From contig NZ_JABKKG010000006.1 in the NCBI RefSeq assembly GCF_013166595.1, positions 124,001 to 188,000 of the forward strand: DNA of 64,000 bases. The letters are read 5' to 3'. The translations under genes and the position numbers were made by a program. Below the pieces are notes generated by a model, which was not told the origin of the DNA, searched no databases, and saw nothing but the letters and a program-made list of their open reading frames with translations. Below are positions 8,835 to 18,015 of this stretch, one piece after another (position 1 is the stretch's first letter; every line of letters begins with the position of its first letter). Origin of the DNA: Palleniella intestinalis (lineage in GTDB: Bacteria > Bacteroidota > Bacteroidia > Bacteroidales > Bacteroidaceae).

Positions 8835-11800
8835 TTAGAATCCTGCTTTTATTGTGAGTGTGAACTGTTTTGCCATTGGAGCCGATACACCACCTGAGCG
8901 GAAGAACTCAGGATCCTGGCCGTTCAGTTTCTTATCCGCATAAATGAGGAAGAGGTTTGTGCCCTGCAGCTTCAGCGAAAGGTTGTTAAGAACAGTGCCG
9001 CTGAACCAAGTCTTCGGGAAATCATATGACAATGAGATTTCCTTCATACGGATAAAGTCACCTTTGGCAACACGCTCAGTAGAGTAGTTATAAGCATTGT
9101 AGCCATAGCGTATCTGTGAATTCTCACTGTACATACGATAGCTGACGATTGTCGGTACTGTGGTACGATTCTCGTCACCGGGAACCATCCAACGATTCTT
9201 GAATTCCTTGGTCATTGAACTGAGGTCATTGTAACGTGCGGAGAATACCGGGTCAAGACGAACAACATTGCCAAAAGAATAAGTGATGAAGACATTCAAC
9301 TTAAAGCCCTTGTAAGTAAAGATGTTGCCGAAAGAGCCTGTGACTGTAGGGTCTGTAGAGCCCTCATATTTCAGATATTCTGTATTGTCACGCTCTTGGA
9401 AATTGATGTCATCGGTAGTTATCTCACCTTTCTCATTAATGAATGTTGGCAGACCTTGCTCATCCAGCCCCATGAATGGAATTGAGAAGAGAGAGCGTAC
9501 AGGATATCCAACCTTGGCGAAACCAGAACCTGTGATATAGCCTATCACGCTGTTCTGTGACATCAGGTCTGTAACCTCATTCTTTGTATGTGAGAATATA
9601 AGGTTCGTCTGCCAAGTGAAATCTTTGTTTCGGATGTTTGTTGTAGAGAGCGTAAACTCCTCACCATGGGATTTCATGGATGCTGTATTGCCATAACGGA
9701 TAATCTGTCCTCCGATACCTTGTGTGGCGATGGCGCCGATAAGGTCATAGTTGTTACGTGAATATATATCTACAGCCAAATTAATACGGTTGTTCAGGAA
9801 ACCTGCATCGAAACCAAAATTGAACTCATGCTTCTTCTCGTAAGTGAGGTCAGCGTTTTCAAGTTCAGCAAGAGCTATGCCGGACTCGCGGTCGGAAGAT
9901 GTGAGACGCCAAGGGTTGTATGCCTTAAGTATGGCAGTAGAGTTTGTATAGTCTGTAGGTCCACGGTCGGCAGTCAGAGAGTATGAGGCCTTAAGAGTAA
10001 GGTGAGAGAGCACAGACTTGAACACATCGTGAAACCAAGGCTCTTCATGAGCATTCCAAGAACCGGAAATATTCCATGTAGGCAGCCAGCGAGCCTTGTT
10101 TGAGCGTCCAAGCTGGTTTGAACCCTCATAGCGCAATGTGCCATTCAGGTTGTAACGTCCCTTATAAGAATAGGTAAGGTTGCCGAAGAAGGCTGCACTA
10201 CGGTAACGAGAATGCGAAAGTGTGTAGTAGTCAGTATTCTCCTCAGATGCTTTCTTGAAAAATTCATACACATAGAACGGTATCTCACCAGAATCGAACT
10301 GCATACCGACGCCATTAAACCATGAGCGGCTTCGCTCTATTGAAGAGATCTCAGTACCGGCGAAGAAATTCACAATATGTGTATTAGCAAAAGTATGGTT
10401 ATAATTTGCAGTCGCACGGAAATCATAAGAAAGCATGCTGTTATCAGTACGCTGATACAGACCACCCTGCGGAAGTACAGTGATAGGCAGTGCATATGGA
10501 TCATCAGGGTCTGTATAGAGCAAATTGTTGTCGTCACGCACATTCAATGTCTGCATGGCACGGTAAGCCAGTGCTTGGTTTGAAGAGTCAAGCACATTGT
10601 GTTCTTGAGATGTTGTAGCATACTTGATGGCACCAAGGGCAGAAAGTTCCAAATCTTTGATAGGCTTCCACTTCAACTCTGCCTGGAACTTTGTGTCAAC
10701 AACGTTAAGGTCTATATAGTTTGTCTCAAGTTCGTGCATAATGTTGAATGGAGCATAATTGCTCTGGTAATACTCATTTGGAGAAAGCGCACGTGATGAA
10801 TTCAAGGCGTAAGAATATGGGTTGATGTCAAAATCACGTTTCACATTACCGGACACAACATCCACATCCTGGCTGATGGTTCCCGGAGCCTTCTGCTTAC
10901 GATAACTGCCGCTACCTATAATATTGATGCTCAAATCATCCATAATGTGATGTGTGACATTAAGGTTGGCAGTGTAGCGGTTAAGCTCGGAATCTTTATA
11001 CCATCCCGGGTCTACCATTGCAGAAATTGAAGCGTAATAGTTGCTCTTCTTTGTTCCGCCACTGAGGCTCACAGAGTGATTTTGAGAAATTGCAGAAGAG
11101 AACAACTGCTTAAACCAGTTGGTATTCCTCATCTCTGCATTGCGAAGATAGGCATTCTTTGCCTCTGTCGTATTCAGCAAGCCATAAGAGCCTGTTGCCG
11201 GGTCATAGGTGTTGATAAGCTCATACATCTTTCCATAGACACCATAATCCGAGCTGTTGATAGTGTTTGAAATATTGAGCCATCCCTTGTCAGCAAGTTC
11301 TTGGTATATACCCATCTGATCCTGAGAGTTCAGAATATTAAACTCATTGTAAGTTGGTATCAAACGAGTTGTGAACTCACCTGTATAACTAACATTGGCA
11401 GAACCTGCCTTACCCTTCTTAGTTGTGACAACAATCACACCGGCCATGGCGCGCGCACCATAGATGGAAGTAGCAGAACCGTCCTTCAAAATCTGGAAAG
11501 ACTCAATATCGTCAGAGTTCAAGCCTGCTACCGCACTGGAAATCAAAGTCTCTGCATCACCTGACGAAAGGTCATCCGCTGATATATCAGTAACATCCTC
11601 AAGTACCACACCGTCAACAACCCACAACGGTTTAGAAGAACCGTAAATAGAAGTCGCACCACGGACACGGATTTTTGGCGCAGTACCAAATGTACCGGAA
11701 ACGTTCTGCACACTCACACCGGCAGAATGTCCTTCCAAAGAACGACTGATATCCGCAACACCGCCAAGCATAGCATCCTCAGCCTTCACTTTGTCAGCAG

Positions 11801-12152
11801 CACCGGTAAACATTCTTCGGTCCATCTTCTGCATACCGGTAACAACAACCTCATCAATAGTCGTATTGTCCGGCTTCATCAGCACTTTCATATTCGACTT
11901 TGCGGCAAGAGTGACTGGCTGCATACCAATATAACTGAATGTCAACTTTTTGTTGGCCGGGACTTCAATGGTGAAATTACCATTAATGTCTGTTATGACA
12001 CCTTTCTTGGTACCCGTAATCATGACTGAGGCTCCAATAATAGGCTCATCAGTGCCGTCTTCAACGACGACACCTGTAATCCTCGTCTGTGCCAAGGCTG
12101 CTCCTACACAGAGCAACATGCCGGCAAGAATTAGAGTAAGTTTTCTTTTCAT
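8835..12152 (-). CDS. SusC/RagA family TonB-linked outer membrane protein (SusC-1)
   Basis: 1105 residues, normal for SusC. Order of parts: signal peptide (MKRKLTLILAGMLLCVGAAL, cut near AQT23); carboxypeptidase-regulatory-like beta domain about 24-95 (TGVVVEDGTDEPIIGASV); TonB box about 96-105 (TIDEVVVTG); plug about 108-245 (RVRGATSIYG, LWVVDGVVL, ILKDGSATSIYGARAMAGVI); then the 22-strand barrel ending in aromatic Phe (LTIKAGF). It imports the nutrient captured by SusD-1, powered by TonB. The signal-peptide DNA is about 86% identical to that of the two susC genes of the invertible locus, but its leader is different. It heads a five-gene operon. Confidence 0.95.
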   Translation of the reverse strand: MKRKLTLILAGMLLCVGAALAQTRITGVVVEDGTDEPIIGASVMITGTKKGVITDINGNFTIEVPANKKLTFSYIGMQPVTLAAKSNMKVLMKPDNTTIDEVVVTGMQKMDRRMFTGAADKVKAEDAMLGGVADISRSLEGHSAGVSVQNVSGTFGTAPKIRVRGATSIYGSSKPLWVVDGVVLEDVTDISADDLSSGDAETLISSAVAGLNSDDIESFQILKDGSATSIYGARAMAGVIVVTTKKGKAGSANVSYTGEFTTRLIPTYNEFNILNSQDQMGIYQELADKGWLNISNTINSSDYGVYGKMYELINTYDPATGSYGLLNTTEAKNAYLRNAEMRNTNWFKQLFSSAISQNHSVSLSGGTKKSNYYASISAMVDPGWYKDSELNRYTANLNVTHHIMDDLSINIIGSGSYRKQKAPGTISQDVDVVSGNVKRDFDINPYSYALNSSRALSPNEYYQSNYAPFNIMHELETNYIDLNVVDTKFQAELKWKPIKDLELSALGAIKYATTSQEHNVLDSSNQALAYRAMQTLNVRDDNNLLYTDPDDPYALPITVLPQGGLYQRTDNSMLSYDFRATANYNHTFANTHIVNFFAGTEISSIERSRSWFNGVGMQFDSGEIPFYVYEFFKKASEENTDYYTLSHSRYRSAAFFGNLTYSYKGRYNLNGTLRYEGSNQLGRSNKARWLPTWNISGSWNAHEEPWFHDVFKSVLSHLTLKASYSLTADRGPTDYTNSTAILKAYNPWRLTSSDRESGIALAELENADLTYEKKHEFNFGFDAGFLNNRINLAVDIYSRNNYDLIGAIATQGIGGQIIRYGNTASMKSHGEEFTLSTTNIRNKDFTWQTNLIFSHTKNEVTDLMSQNSVIGYITGSGFAKVGYPVRSLFSIPFMGLDEQGLPTFINEKGEITTDDINFQERDNTEYLKYEGSTDPTVTGSFGNIFTYKGFKLNVFITYSFGNVVRLDPVFSARYNDLSSMTKEFKNRWMVPGDENRTTVPTIVSYRMYSENSQIRYGYNAYNYSTERVAKGDFIRMKEISLSYDFPKTWFSGTVLNNLSLKLQGTNLFLIYADKKLNGQDPEFFRSGGVSAPMAKQFTLTIKAGF

Positions 12153-12371
12153 AAAATTATTTTAGTTAAACAAAATCGCTCCCCACAGAAATAACTGATG
12201 TTTACTCCTTGAGACGGGACACCTTAATTTTATATTTATATATTTCATTTAGTGCAAACACGGCATGTCAGGCTCACAAACACCACCCATAATGGCATCC
12301 TGAAACACAAAAATCTGCAAAAATGCGTTTTTTGCTTTCTTTATGAGCACACGAATGCACTTTTTCTCATG

Positions 12372-12379
12372 CAAAGTTA
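12372..12379 (-). promoter_or_regulatory. Likely -7 box of the susCD-1 operon
   Basis: TAACTTTG on the minus strand matches the Bacteroidota -7 consensus TAnnTTTG. It implies a leader of roughly 210 nt before the susC-1 start, similar in scale to the 156-nt leaders of susC-2 and susC-3. No clean TTTG sits at the usual 20-nt spacing, so only the -7 element is supported. Confidence 0.5.
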
Positions 12380-12824
12380 ACGATTTTTTTACAAAACAAT
12401 GTCAACTTTGCATAATAAATGTACAACAGGAGCTCTTTTTAATATATATCAAGAAACAAAACCTTTTATTGTCATTTCATTAGAAAAAATCTGCAAAAAG
12501 TAACAACATGTTATTTTCCATGCCCCTACTCCCCTGCCATTGTAACAACAAGCAGCATTTGTAGAAATTTATCATGCGGAAGTGTGAAAGATTCATTAAC
12601 AGTGGCAGCATGCGCAATCATTTCCGCTCTCTTTTATAGCTTCTGCAAAGTTACAAAAAACTTCGCTTCCTTAATCACAAACCTACAACCTATTAGCACA
12701 AAACGAATAAAAAAAACAAAAGGCCGGAAGGATTGGACAATATCCGGAATCCATTCCTGCCTCTTGTTTCTATAAAGCTGCTTATTAAAAGCAACCTGTC
12801 ATTGTGCCACTAAACTCTAGAGAC
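12380..12824. other. Gene-free AT-rich stretch upstream of susC-1 and downstream of susD-2
   Basis: About 445 bases with no credible gene. It is AT-rich, with poly-A/T runs and a weak GGAATGGATT / AATCCTTCC pair near 12727-12760 that may be part of a terminator for susD-2. I see no repeat that recurs exactly elsewhere. Confidence 0.5.
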
Positions 12825-14486
12825 TTATTTCATTGTTGCCCCTGTAGCATCAGCATTCTTGAAAGCTTCGTTGTACTCTGTCTCGGCAAGAGGTACCTCC
12901 CAAGTCCACTTGTTGCCGGAGTCGGCTGCTACAGTTATAGCAACAGCAGCATGAGCATTGCCACCCTGTGCAAAACTATGACGCACTACAGGAATGTTCC
13001 AACGCTTGTAGTCACTCCAGGCAAAGCCTTCGCCCCAAAGCTCAACCTCACGATAATCCTTTATCTCGTTGAAGAGGTCTTCACCGGTCAGAGTGCAAGT
13101 GTAGCCCGGAGTACGGTTGGTTGCAGTGTTCAGCTCAACAAGTGAAGCCTGTGCAGCCGGAATGTCTCCGAGGAAATAGTTTGCCTCTGCCTCGATAAGA
13201 TACATCTCACTTGAACGGATAAACGGCAAATAACTTACACCAGGCAAGTCAAGCACCCAGAACTTCAATTGTCCATCAATATGGTAGATTTCTGACTCGT
13301 AAACAGGTGGCAGACCACTTATCTGTCGTGAATTCACGAATTCATAAGCTGCCATGTAAGCATCCTTATCAGCGATGCCCAACAAATCGGATGTCAATCC
13401 AATATATCCATAAGTGCCATCCAGCGTACCAGGCTTGGTGATGTCTATGCCAAGCTTGTCCTCTGTGATAAAGTTCTGCTTGCGCACATCATCATTAGGA
13501 ATGCGAGAAATAAGCTCATGGCCTATGCTTCCCGCACCACACTGTGTTGCTGCGGCATAATATCCGTTACATGCATCCTGAGTGCCATAGCTCCAATACC
13601 AAGTATTCTCTGTGGCATCGCCAAAACTGCCCATAATCCACTCGCTTGTAGGACGGCAGAAGCCTGCCATATAGTCCTCATTGCTCATAAGAGGATACCC
13701 CTGACGAGCAGCCTTAGCCTCGGCAAGTGCTGTGGCATAGTCCTGGCGGTTGAGTGCTGCACGTGCATAAACGGCATGAGCCACATTCACGTTTGGAATC
13801 CAAACCTTGCCACTTGGACGGTCAACACCACTCTCGTTAAACAAAGCGATGGCATCTTGGCAGTCCTTGTAAATCTGAGCATAAGTTTCTGCAAGCGTAG
13901 CAACATTGTGGTCACCGGTCGTCTCGTCAAGGCGAAGCACTATACCACGTGAAGCGCCATTGTTGCTGTCCTGCCAGCGGTAGCAATAGTAACGTACAAG
14001 TTTCTCGAAGCTGTAAGCACGGAAAGTGAGTGCAGCAGCCTTTATAAACTGACGGTCAGCTTCTGAACCTTCTGCGTTGTCAATACCTGCGATGATAGTA
14101 TTGGCCTGTCCTACCAGCTGATAATAATAGTACCATGCATACGAGTCATATACGCTGTTCGTATTCATGTGAAACTCCTGATTATGCAGCGGTGACCATC
14201 CTGCAGCATACACATTATAGTTCCAGTTCTGGCTCGGCATGCTCTCATAAAGACGGTATATGGCATTCTCACCACAGAAGCCTTGACCGAAATAAGACTG
14301 CTGTGTTGTCATACACTTGGCGATACCGTTGAGTGACTTCATAGCCTCATCAGTGTTCTGAAGTGCACCGGAAGCATTCAATGAACCGGTAGGGTCTGTA
14401 TCAAGATAGTCGCTCGAACATGAGCCAAGCGTCAATGCTCCGACAACCATGCCCAATGCAAAAACTTTATTCATATATTTGTTCAT
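12825..14486 (-). CDS. RagB/SusD family nutrient-binding lipoprotein (SusD-2)
   Basis: 553 residues from the start at 14486 (MNKYMNKVFALGMVVGALTL, lipobox Cys23, GSCSSDYLDTDPTG). An in-frame extension reaching 14645 lies inside susC-2 and lacks a signal peptide, so it was rejected; a start at 14474 is also possible. SusD hallmarks are the YLDTDPTGSLNASGALQNTD segment, the TPR-like helices (AALTFRAYSFEKLVRYYCYR) and the C-terminal EVELWGEGFAWSDYKRW block. The gene begins 31 nt after the susC-2 stop. With SusC-2 it forms one arm of the divergent pair around the recombinase. No enzyme gene follows it, so the substrate cannot be guessed from context. Confidence 0.93.
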   Translation of the reverse strand: MNKYMNKVFALGMVVGALTLGSCSSDYLDTDPTGSLNASGALQNTDEAMKSLNGIAKCMTTQQSYFGQGFCGENAIYRLYESMPSQNWNYNVYAAGWSPLHNQEFHMNTNSVYDSYAWYYYYQLVGQANTIIAGIDNAEGSEADRQFIKAAALTFRAYSFEKLVRYYCYRWQDSNNGASRGIVLRLDETTGDHNVATLAETYAQIYKDCQDAIALFNESGVDRPSGKVWIPNVNVAHAVYARAALNRQDYATALAEAKAARQGYPLMSNEDYMAGFCRPTSEWIMGSFGDATENTWYWSYGTQDACNGYYAAATQCGAGSIGHELISRIPNDDVRKQNFITEDKLGIDITKPGTLDGTYGYIGLTSDLLGIADKDAYMAAYEFVNSRQISGLPPVYESEIYHIDGQLKFWVLDLPGVSYLPFIRSSEMYLIEAEANYFLGDIPAAQASLVELNTATNRTPGYTCTLTGEDLFNEIKDYREVELWGEGFAWSDYKRWNIPVVRHSFAQGGNAHAAVAITVAADSGNKWTWEVPLAETEYNEAFKNADATGATMK

Positions 14487-14517
14487 ATCTATTCTTTTTA
14501 AATTAAAGATTTCTGTG

Positions 14518-17500
14518 TTAGAAATTAACAGCCAATCCGAAATTGACAACACGTGCAGTAACATAAGTGTCGTCAAAACCTCCGTTAAATGAGTACTGCG
14601 GGTTGAGACCCTTGCGTGAAGTGCATGTCCACAGGTTCTCTGCACCGAATGTGACTGTAACGCCTTCTATGCCAAGAGGCTTGATAAGGCTTGCCGGCAG
14701 ATTGTAAGAGAGCGACAGATTCTTGAATATGAAGTATGAAGCACTTGTCAGCCAACGGTCACTCGTATCATTGTTATATGTAGAGAGGTTGAAATCAAGC
14801 ACAGGAATACCATCAGCAAGGATGCGGTCAGGAGAAGTCTCTGTCATTCCCTCCGGCACACCGTTCCAAGAACCAAGGACATCTACGTGGTTGGCAGTAG
14901 CCGAAGAAGCCGAGCTTGTAGACATAAGCGACTGATAAGAACCGTCATAGACCTTACCGCCATGGCTGTAAGTGAAGAGCAGGTTGAGAGACAAATCCTT
15001 CCAGCGAAGCTTTGAACCGATGGAACCATACACATTAGGCAGTGCAGAGCCTGCCCACTGCTTCTTGGCGAAAGCAGTCTGGGTTGTGTACTCTGTGCCA
15101 TTGATAGCCACAAGCGCACCGTTAGCCTCTGCCTTGTCGCGCATGTCAGCGTTAAGAGTGTAAAGCGAGTTACCGGTCATCTGGTCGACACCCTCAAAGT
15201 GGTAAGTGTAGAACTCGTAAGCGTCATGTCCCTCAGAATATTGGCGCAGGCCGTTCAGGATATCCTTGCCGCCAGGCAGTTTCTTGATTTTGTTGCTCAG
15301 GAATGTAGCGTCAGCAGACAATGTCCAGGTCCAGTCATTAGTCCTGATGACATCACCACTCAGCGAAATCTCGAAACCACGGTTGCTGATTGTTCCTATA
15401 TTTTTATATTGTGTCATATTCATAGGGTCACCTTCCACAACATAAGGGAATGAGCCCGCAGACAATGGCAGACGCACCTGGAAGAGCAAATCTTTGGAAC
15501 GCTTGTCAAAATAACCGATGTTGAAATCCAAACGGTCAAAGAGACGTCCCTCGATAGCAAAGTCCAAAGTCTGGGTGGTCTCCCACTTGATGTCGTTAGC
15601 AGCAAGGCTCTGCTTGATGTAAGCGCCTTCACCTCCGTTACTGTCGATGGTGTACAGAGCCTGATATCCATAAAGGTCTACACCGGCATCATTGCCCACC
15701 TCACCGTAAGAGGCACGCACGCGAAGAGCATCAACCCATTTCACGTCCTTCAGGAAATTCTCCCTCTTAGCATTCCAGTTGAGACCGAAAGAGAAGAAGT
15801 TACCCCAACGATTGTCCGGATGGAAACGGGAGCTAGCATCACGACGGAATGAGAAATCTGCATAATATTTCTCATCATAGTTGTACCTCAGGCGAGCAAG
15901 ATAAGACTCTGTCTTGTACTCGTCATCATACCCCTGCAAGAATGAGTTGTTAAGGAAGTTACCCATCGTAAGATTACCATTGACAGCCATGCCTGTATTC
16001 ATGCCGTAAGTAAGGCTGCGCTTCCAACTGTAATTCTCATGACCGAGCATGACATCGATATGGTTGACACCATAGTCGTGCTCCCAGTTGAGAAGTTCCT
16101 GTGCAGTATAGTAATTGTACTGGTAAGCATAGTTTGTCAGACGTCCATTGTTTGTAGCGCCATCGCCAATCTCAGGGTTGTTGTATTTCTTACGGTTGGT
16201 GGTGGAATATGTGCCGTCACCTCTCAATGTAAACGAGAAACCGTAAGGAAGGGTGAATGTTCCAAACACCTGACCATTGAGAACAGAGCGGCGGCGCTTG
16301 TCACCGTCCACACCAAGCTCATAAGCAACGTTACGGTTGCTGAGATAAGAGGAGCGTGTGTCATATTGCACATTGCCGGACTCGTCAAGCAGGAAAGAGC
16401 CGTCAGCATTGTGCAAGAACAATGGGTAGACAGGAGCCATATAGCGAACTATGTAGAACGGATTTGCATAGGCATTGCCATCAGCATTATCATTGAAGCT
16501 ATGGTTAGCATAAGTGCCATTGAGGTTGACACCCAGCTTAATCCACTTGTTAGGAGTGAACAAAGTGTTTATACGACCGTTGAAACGCTCGTATCCCACG
16601 CCGCGGACATAGCCTTCCTCATCCAAATAGCCTGCAGATGCATATACATTGAATTTCTCGCCTGCCATGCTTCCCGCAACATTGTACTCCTGACGATGGC
16701 CGGTACGCTCTATGTCCTTCGCCCAGTCAAGGTCTGTATATCCAGGAAGAATGCTTGCTGTGAGCTTTCCATTATCGTCAAACAACGATGTTGCGCTGCC
16801 GTCATAAATGTTGCGCTGCACATAGTCGGTAACAATATGCTGTGTGGCATACTGGCGCGCAGCAGCATCGTCCAAGCCAAGCGAACCGGACATGGCGAAA
16901 TGCTTCATAGCTGTCCATGAAGCCTCCATCCACTCATTGGCACCGAGACGATCGTATTCTGCAATACCACGTGTGTAGAAACCATGGTTGACCTTGACCG
17001 AGATGTTTGGTTTACCATGACCTTTACCCTTCTTTGTAGTGATGAGGATGACACCATTAGCTGCACGGTTACCATAAAGTGCTGCTGAAGACGCATCCTT
17101 CAGTATGGACATGTTCTCAATGTCGTTAGGGTTGAGTTCTGCAATGTCTCCCTCGAACACCACACCGTCAACCACATAGAGTGGATCTTGAGCACCGCCG
17201 ACAAGACTACCGATGCCACGGATGCGAATCTTCGGAGTAGAACCAGGCTCACCGTAAGTGTTGTTGACCTGTATGCCCGGTGCAGAGCCTTCAAGTGCAG
17301 CTGTAACAGAGGTGGAAATGCGGTCCTTTATCTTGTCTTCACCCACCACTGACACTGAGCCTGTAATGGACTGGCGCTTGGCTGTACCATAAGCCACAAC
17401 AACCACTTCGTCAATCGCGCTGGCATCATTCTTAAGCCTGATGAGCATGCGTGAACCGGAAGCAGCCACCTCTATAGTCTCCATACCAACGTATGAAACC

Positions 17501-17715
17501 CTGAGGACACTCTTTCCTTCAGGCATCTTCAAAGAGAATCTGCCTTCTGCATCTGTCACTGTGCCGACCTGTGTGCCGGAGACCATGACAGTCGCGCCAA
17601 TCACAGGCTGACCGTCATCTTGTGCCACCACAGTGCCACTAACATCTGTCTGTGCCAGGGCTATCCCTACGCAAAGGAACATGCTGGCAAGAATTAAAGT
17701 AAGTTTTCTTTTCAT
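14518..17715 (-). CDS. SusC/RagA family TonB-linked outer membrane protein (SusC-2), 5' end in inverted repeat
   Basis: 1065 residues from the start at 17715, where MKRKLTLILASMFLCVGIAL begins a good signal peptide. The frame stays open 32 codons further up (MMSPAHRPACSG...), but that part is the repeated leader and is basic, not signal-like. After AQT comes the regulatory-like beta domain (VSGTVVAQDDGQPVIGATVM), the TonB box (AIDEVVVVAYG, about residues 96-106), the plug (IRIRGIGSLVGG, LYVVDGVVFEG, ILKDASSAALYGNRAANGVI) and the barrel ending VNFGLAVNF. The first 23 codons and the leader are copied almost perfectly, in reverse, at the start of susC-3; homology stops exactly at the Thr codon after the signal-peptide cleavage area. 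Expression probably depends on the orientation of the adjoining segment. Confidence 0.94.
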   Translation of the reverse strand: MKRKLTLILASMFLCVGIALAQTDVSGTVVAQDDGQPVIGATVMVSGTQVGTVTDAEGRFSLKMPEGKSVLRVSYVGMETIEVAASGSRMLIRLKNDASAIDEVVVVAYGTAKRQSITGSVSVVGEDKIKDRISTSVTAALEGSAPGIQVNNTYGEPGSTPKIRIRGIGSLVGGAQDPLYVVDGVVFEGDIAELNPNDIENMSILKDASSAALYGNRAANGVILITTKKGKGHGKPNISVKVNHGFYTRGIAEYDRLGANEWMEASWTAMKHFAMSGSLGLDDAAARQYATQHIVTDYVQRNIYDGSATSLFDDNGKLTASILPGYTDLDWAKDIERTGHRQEYNVAGSMAGEKFNVYASAGYLDEEGYVRGVGYERFNGRINTLFTPNKWIKLGVNLNGTYANHSFNDNADGNAYANPFYIVRYMAPVYPLFLHNADGSFLLDESGNVQYDTRSSYLSNRNVAYELGVDGDKRRRSVLNGQVFGTFTLPYGFSFTLRGDGTYSTTNRKKYNNPEIGDGATNNGRLTNYAYQYNYYTAQELLNWEHDYGVNHIDVMLGHENYSWKRSLTYGMNTGMAVNGNLTMGNFLNNSFLQGYDDEYKTESYLARLRYNYDEKYYADFSFRRDASSRFHPDNRWGNFFSFGLNWNAKRENFLKDVKWVDALRVRASYGEVGNDAGVDLYGYQALYTIDSNGGEGAYIKQSLAANDIKWETTQTLDFAIEGRLFDRLDFNIGYFDKRSKDLLFQVRLPLSAGSFPYVVEGDPMNMTQYKNIGTISNRGFEISLSGDVIRTNDWTWTLSADATFLSNKIKKLPGGKDILNGLRQYSEGHDAYEFYTYHFEGVDQMTGNSLYTLNADMRDKAEANGALVAINGTEYTTQTAFAKKQWAGSALPNVYGSIGSKLRWKDLSLNLLFTYSHGGKVYDGSYQSLMSTSSASSATANHVDVLGSWNGVPEGMTETSPDRILADGIPVLDFNLSTYNNDTSDRWLTSASYFIFKNLSLSYNLPASLIKPLGIEGVTVTFGAENLWTCTSRKGLNPQYSFNGGFDDTYVTARVVNFGLAVNF

Positions 17716-17857
17716 AAATAAAATATTTGTTAAACAATATTGTCTCATGAATGCCACAGACACGACTTCCGGCGTGCCCGAACATGCAGGGCGGTGCGCC
17801 GGAGACATCATGTATTTAATAAGGTGCTGCGCTCTGTGGCAAGAGGAGCATGGGATG
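17647..17857 (-). repeat. Left arm of a 211/214-bp inverted repeat (susC-2 leader and signal peptide)
   Basis: The reverse complement of this stretch matches 19424-19637 with one substitution (in GGAAGTCGTG versus GGAAATCGTG) and one 3-nt indel (CACAGAGCG versus CACAGAAGAGCG). It spans about 140 nt of untranslated leader and the first 23 codons of susC-2. Inside it are a perfect palindrome ACAATATTGT about 25 nt before the start codon and a GC-rich pair CCGGCG / CGCCGG. The matched DNA ends at a codon boundary, so exchange keeps both reading frames. Confidence 0.95.
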
Positions 17858-17878
17858 GTTAAGCGTCTTTTGAGAAAT

Positions 17879-17886
17879 CAAAGATA
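17879..17886 (-). promoter_or_regulatory. Likely -7 box driving susC-2, inside the invertible segment
   Basis: TATCTTTG on the minus strand fits TAnnTTTG. It lies 164 nt before the susC-2 start and 22 nt inside the loop from the repeat arm. The susC-3 -7 box has nearly the same geometry (163 nt before the start), which supports both. No TTTG occurs at the usual upstream spacing. Confidence 0.55.
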
Positions 17887-17938
17887 TAAAAGATAATAAA
17901 GATGTTAACATGCAGTCCCACTATCAACGAATCTTTAT

Positions 17939-17946
17939 TACCTTTG
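17939..17946 (+). promoter_or_regulatory. Likely -7 box of the recombinase gene
   Basis: TACCTTTG fits TAnnTTTG and lies 70 nt before the ATG at 18016. It is back to back with the susC-2 -7 box, about 50 nt apart, so the two promoters are divergent. Confidence 0.5.
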
Positions 17947-18015
17947 GAGCATTCCTGAACAGTTACCCTGAAAGAAATACGTGCAACATATTAATTAACC
18001 TACAAAAACAACAAC

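Noticed and set aside
12490..12550. Sixth 22-nt array
   Set aside because: Only two GTAAC words about 42 nt apart; no four-unit pattern.
16039..16920. Open frame of 293 codons on the plus strand
   Set aside because: It is antisense to susC-2, has no recognisable domains and lies wholly within a clear gene.
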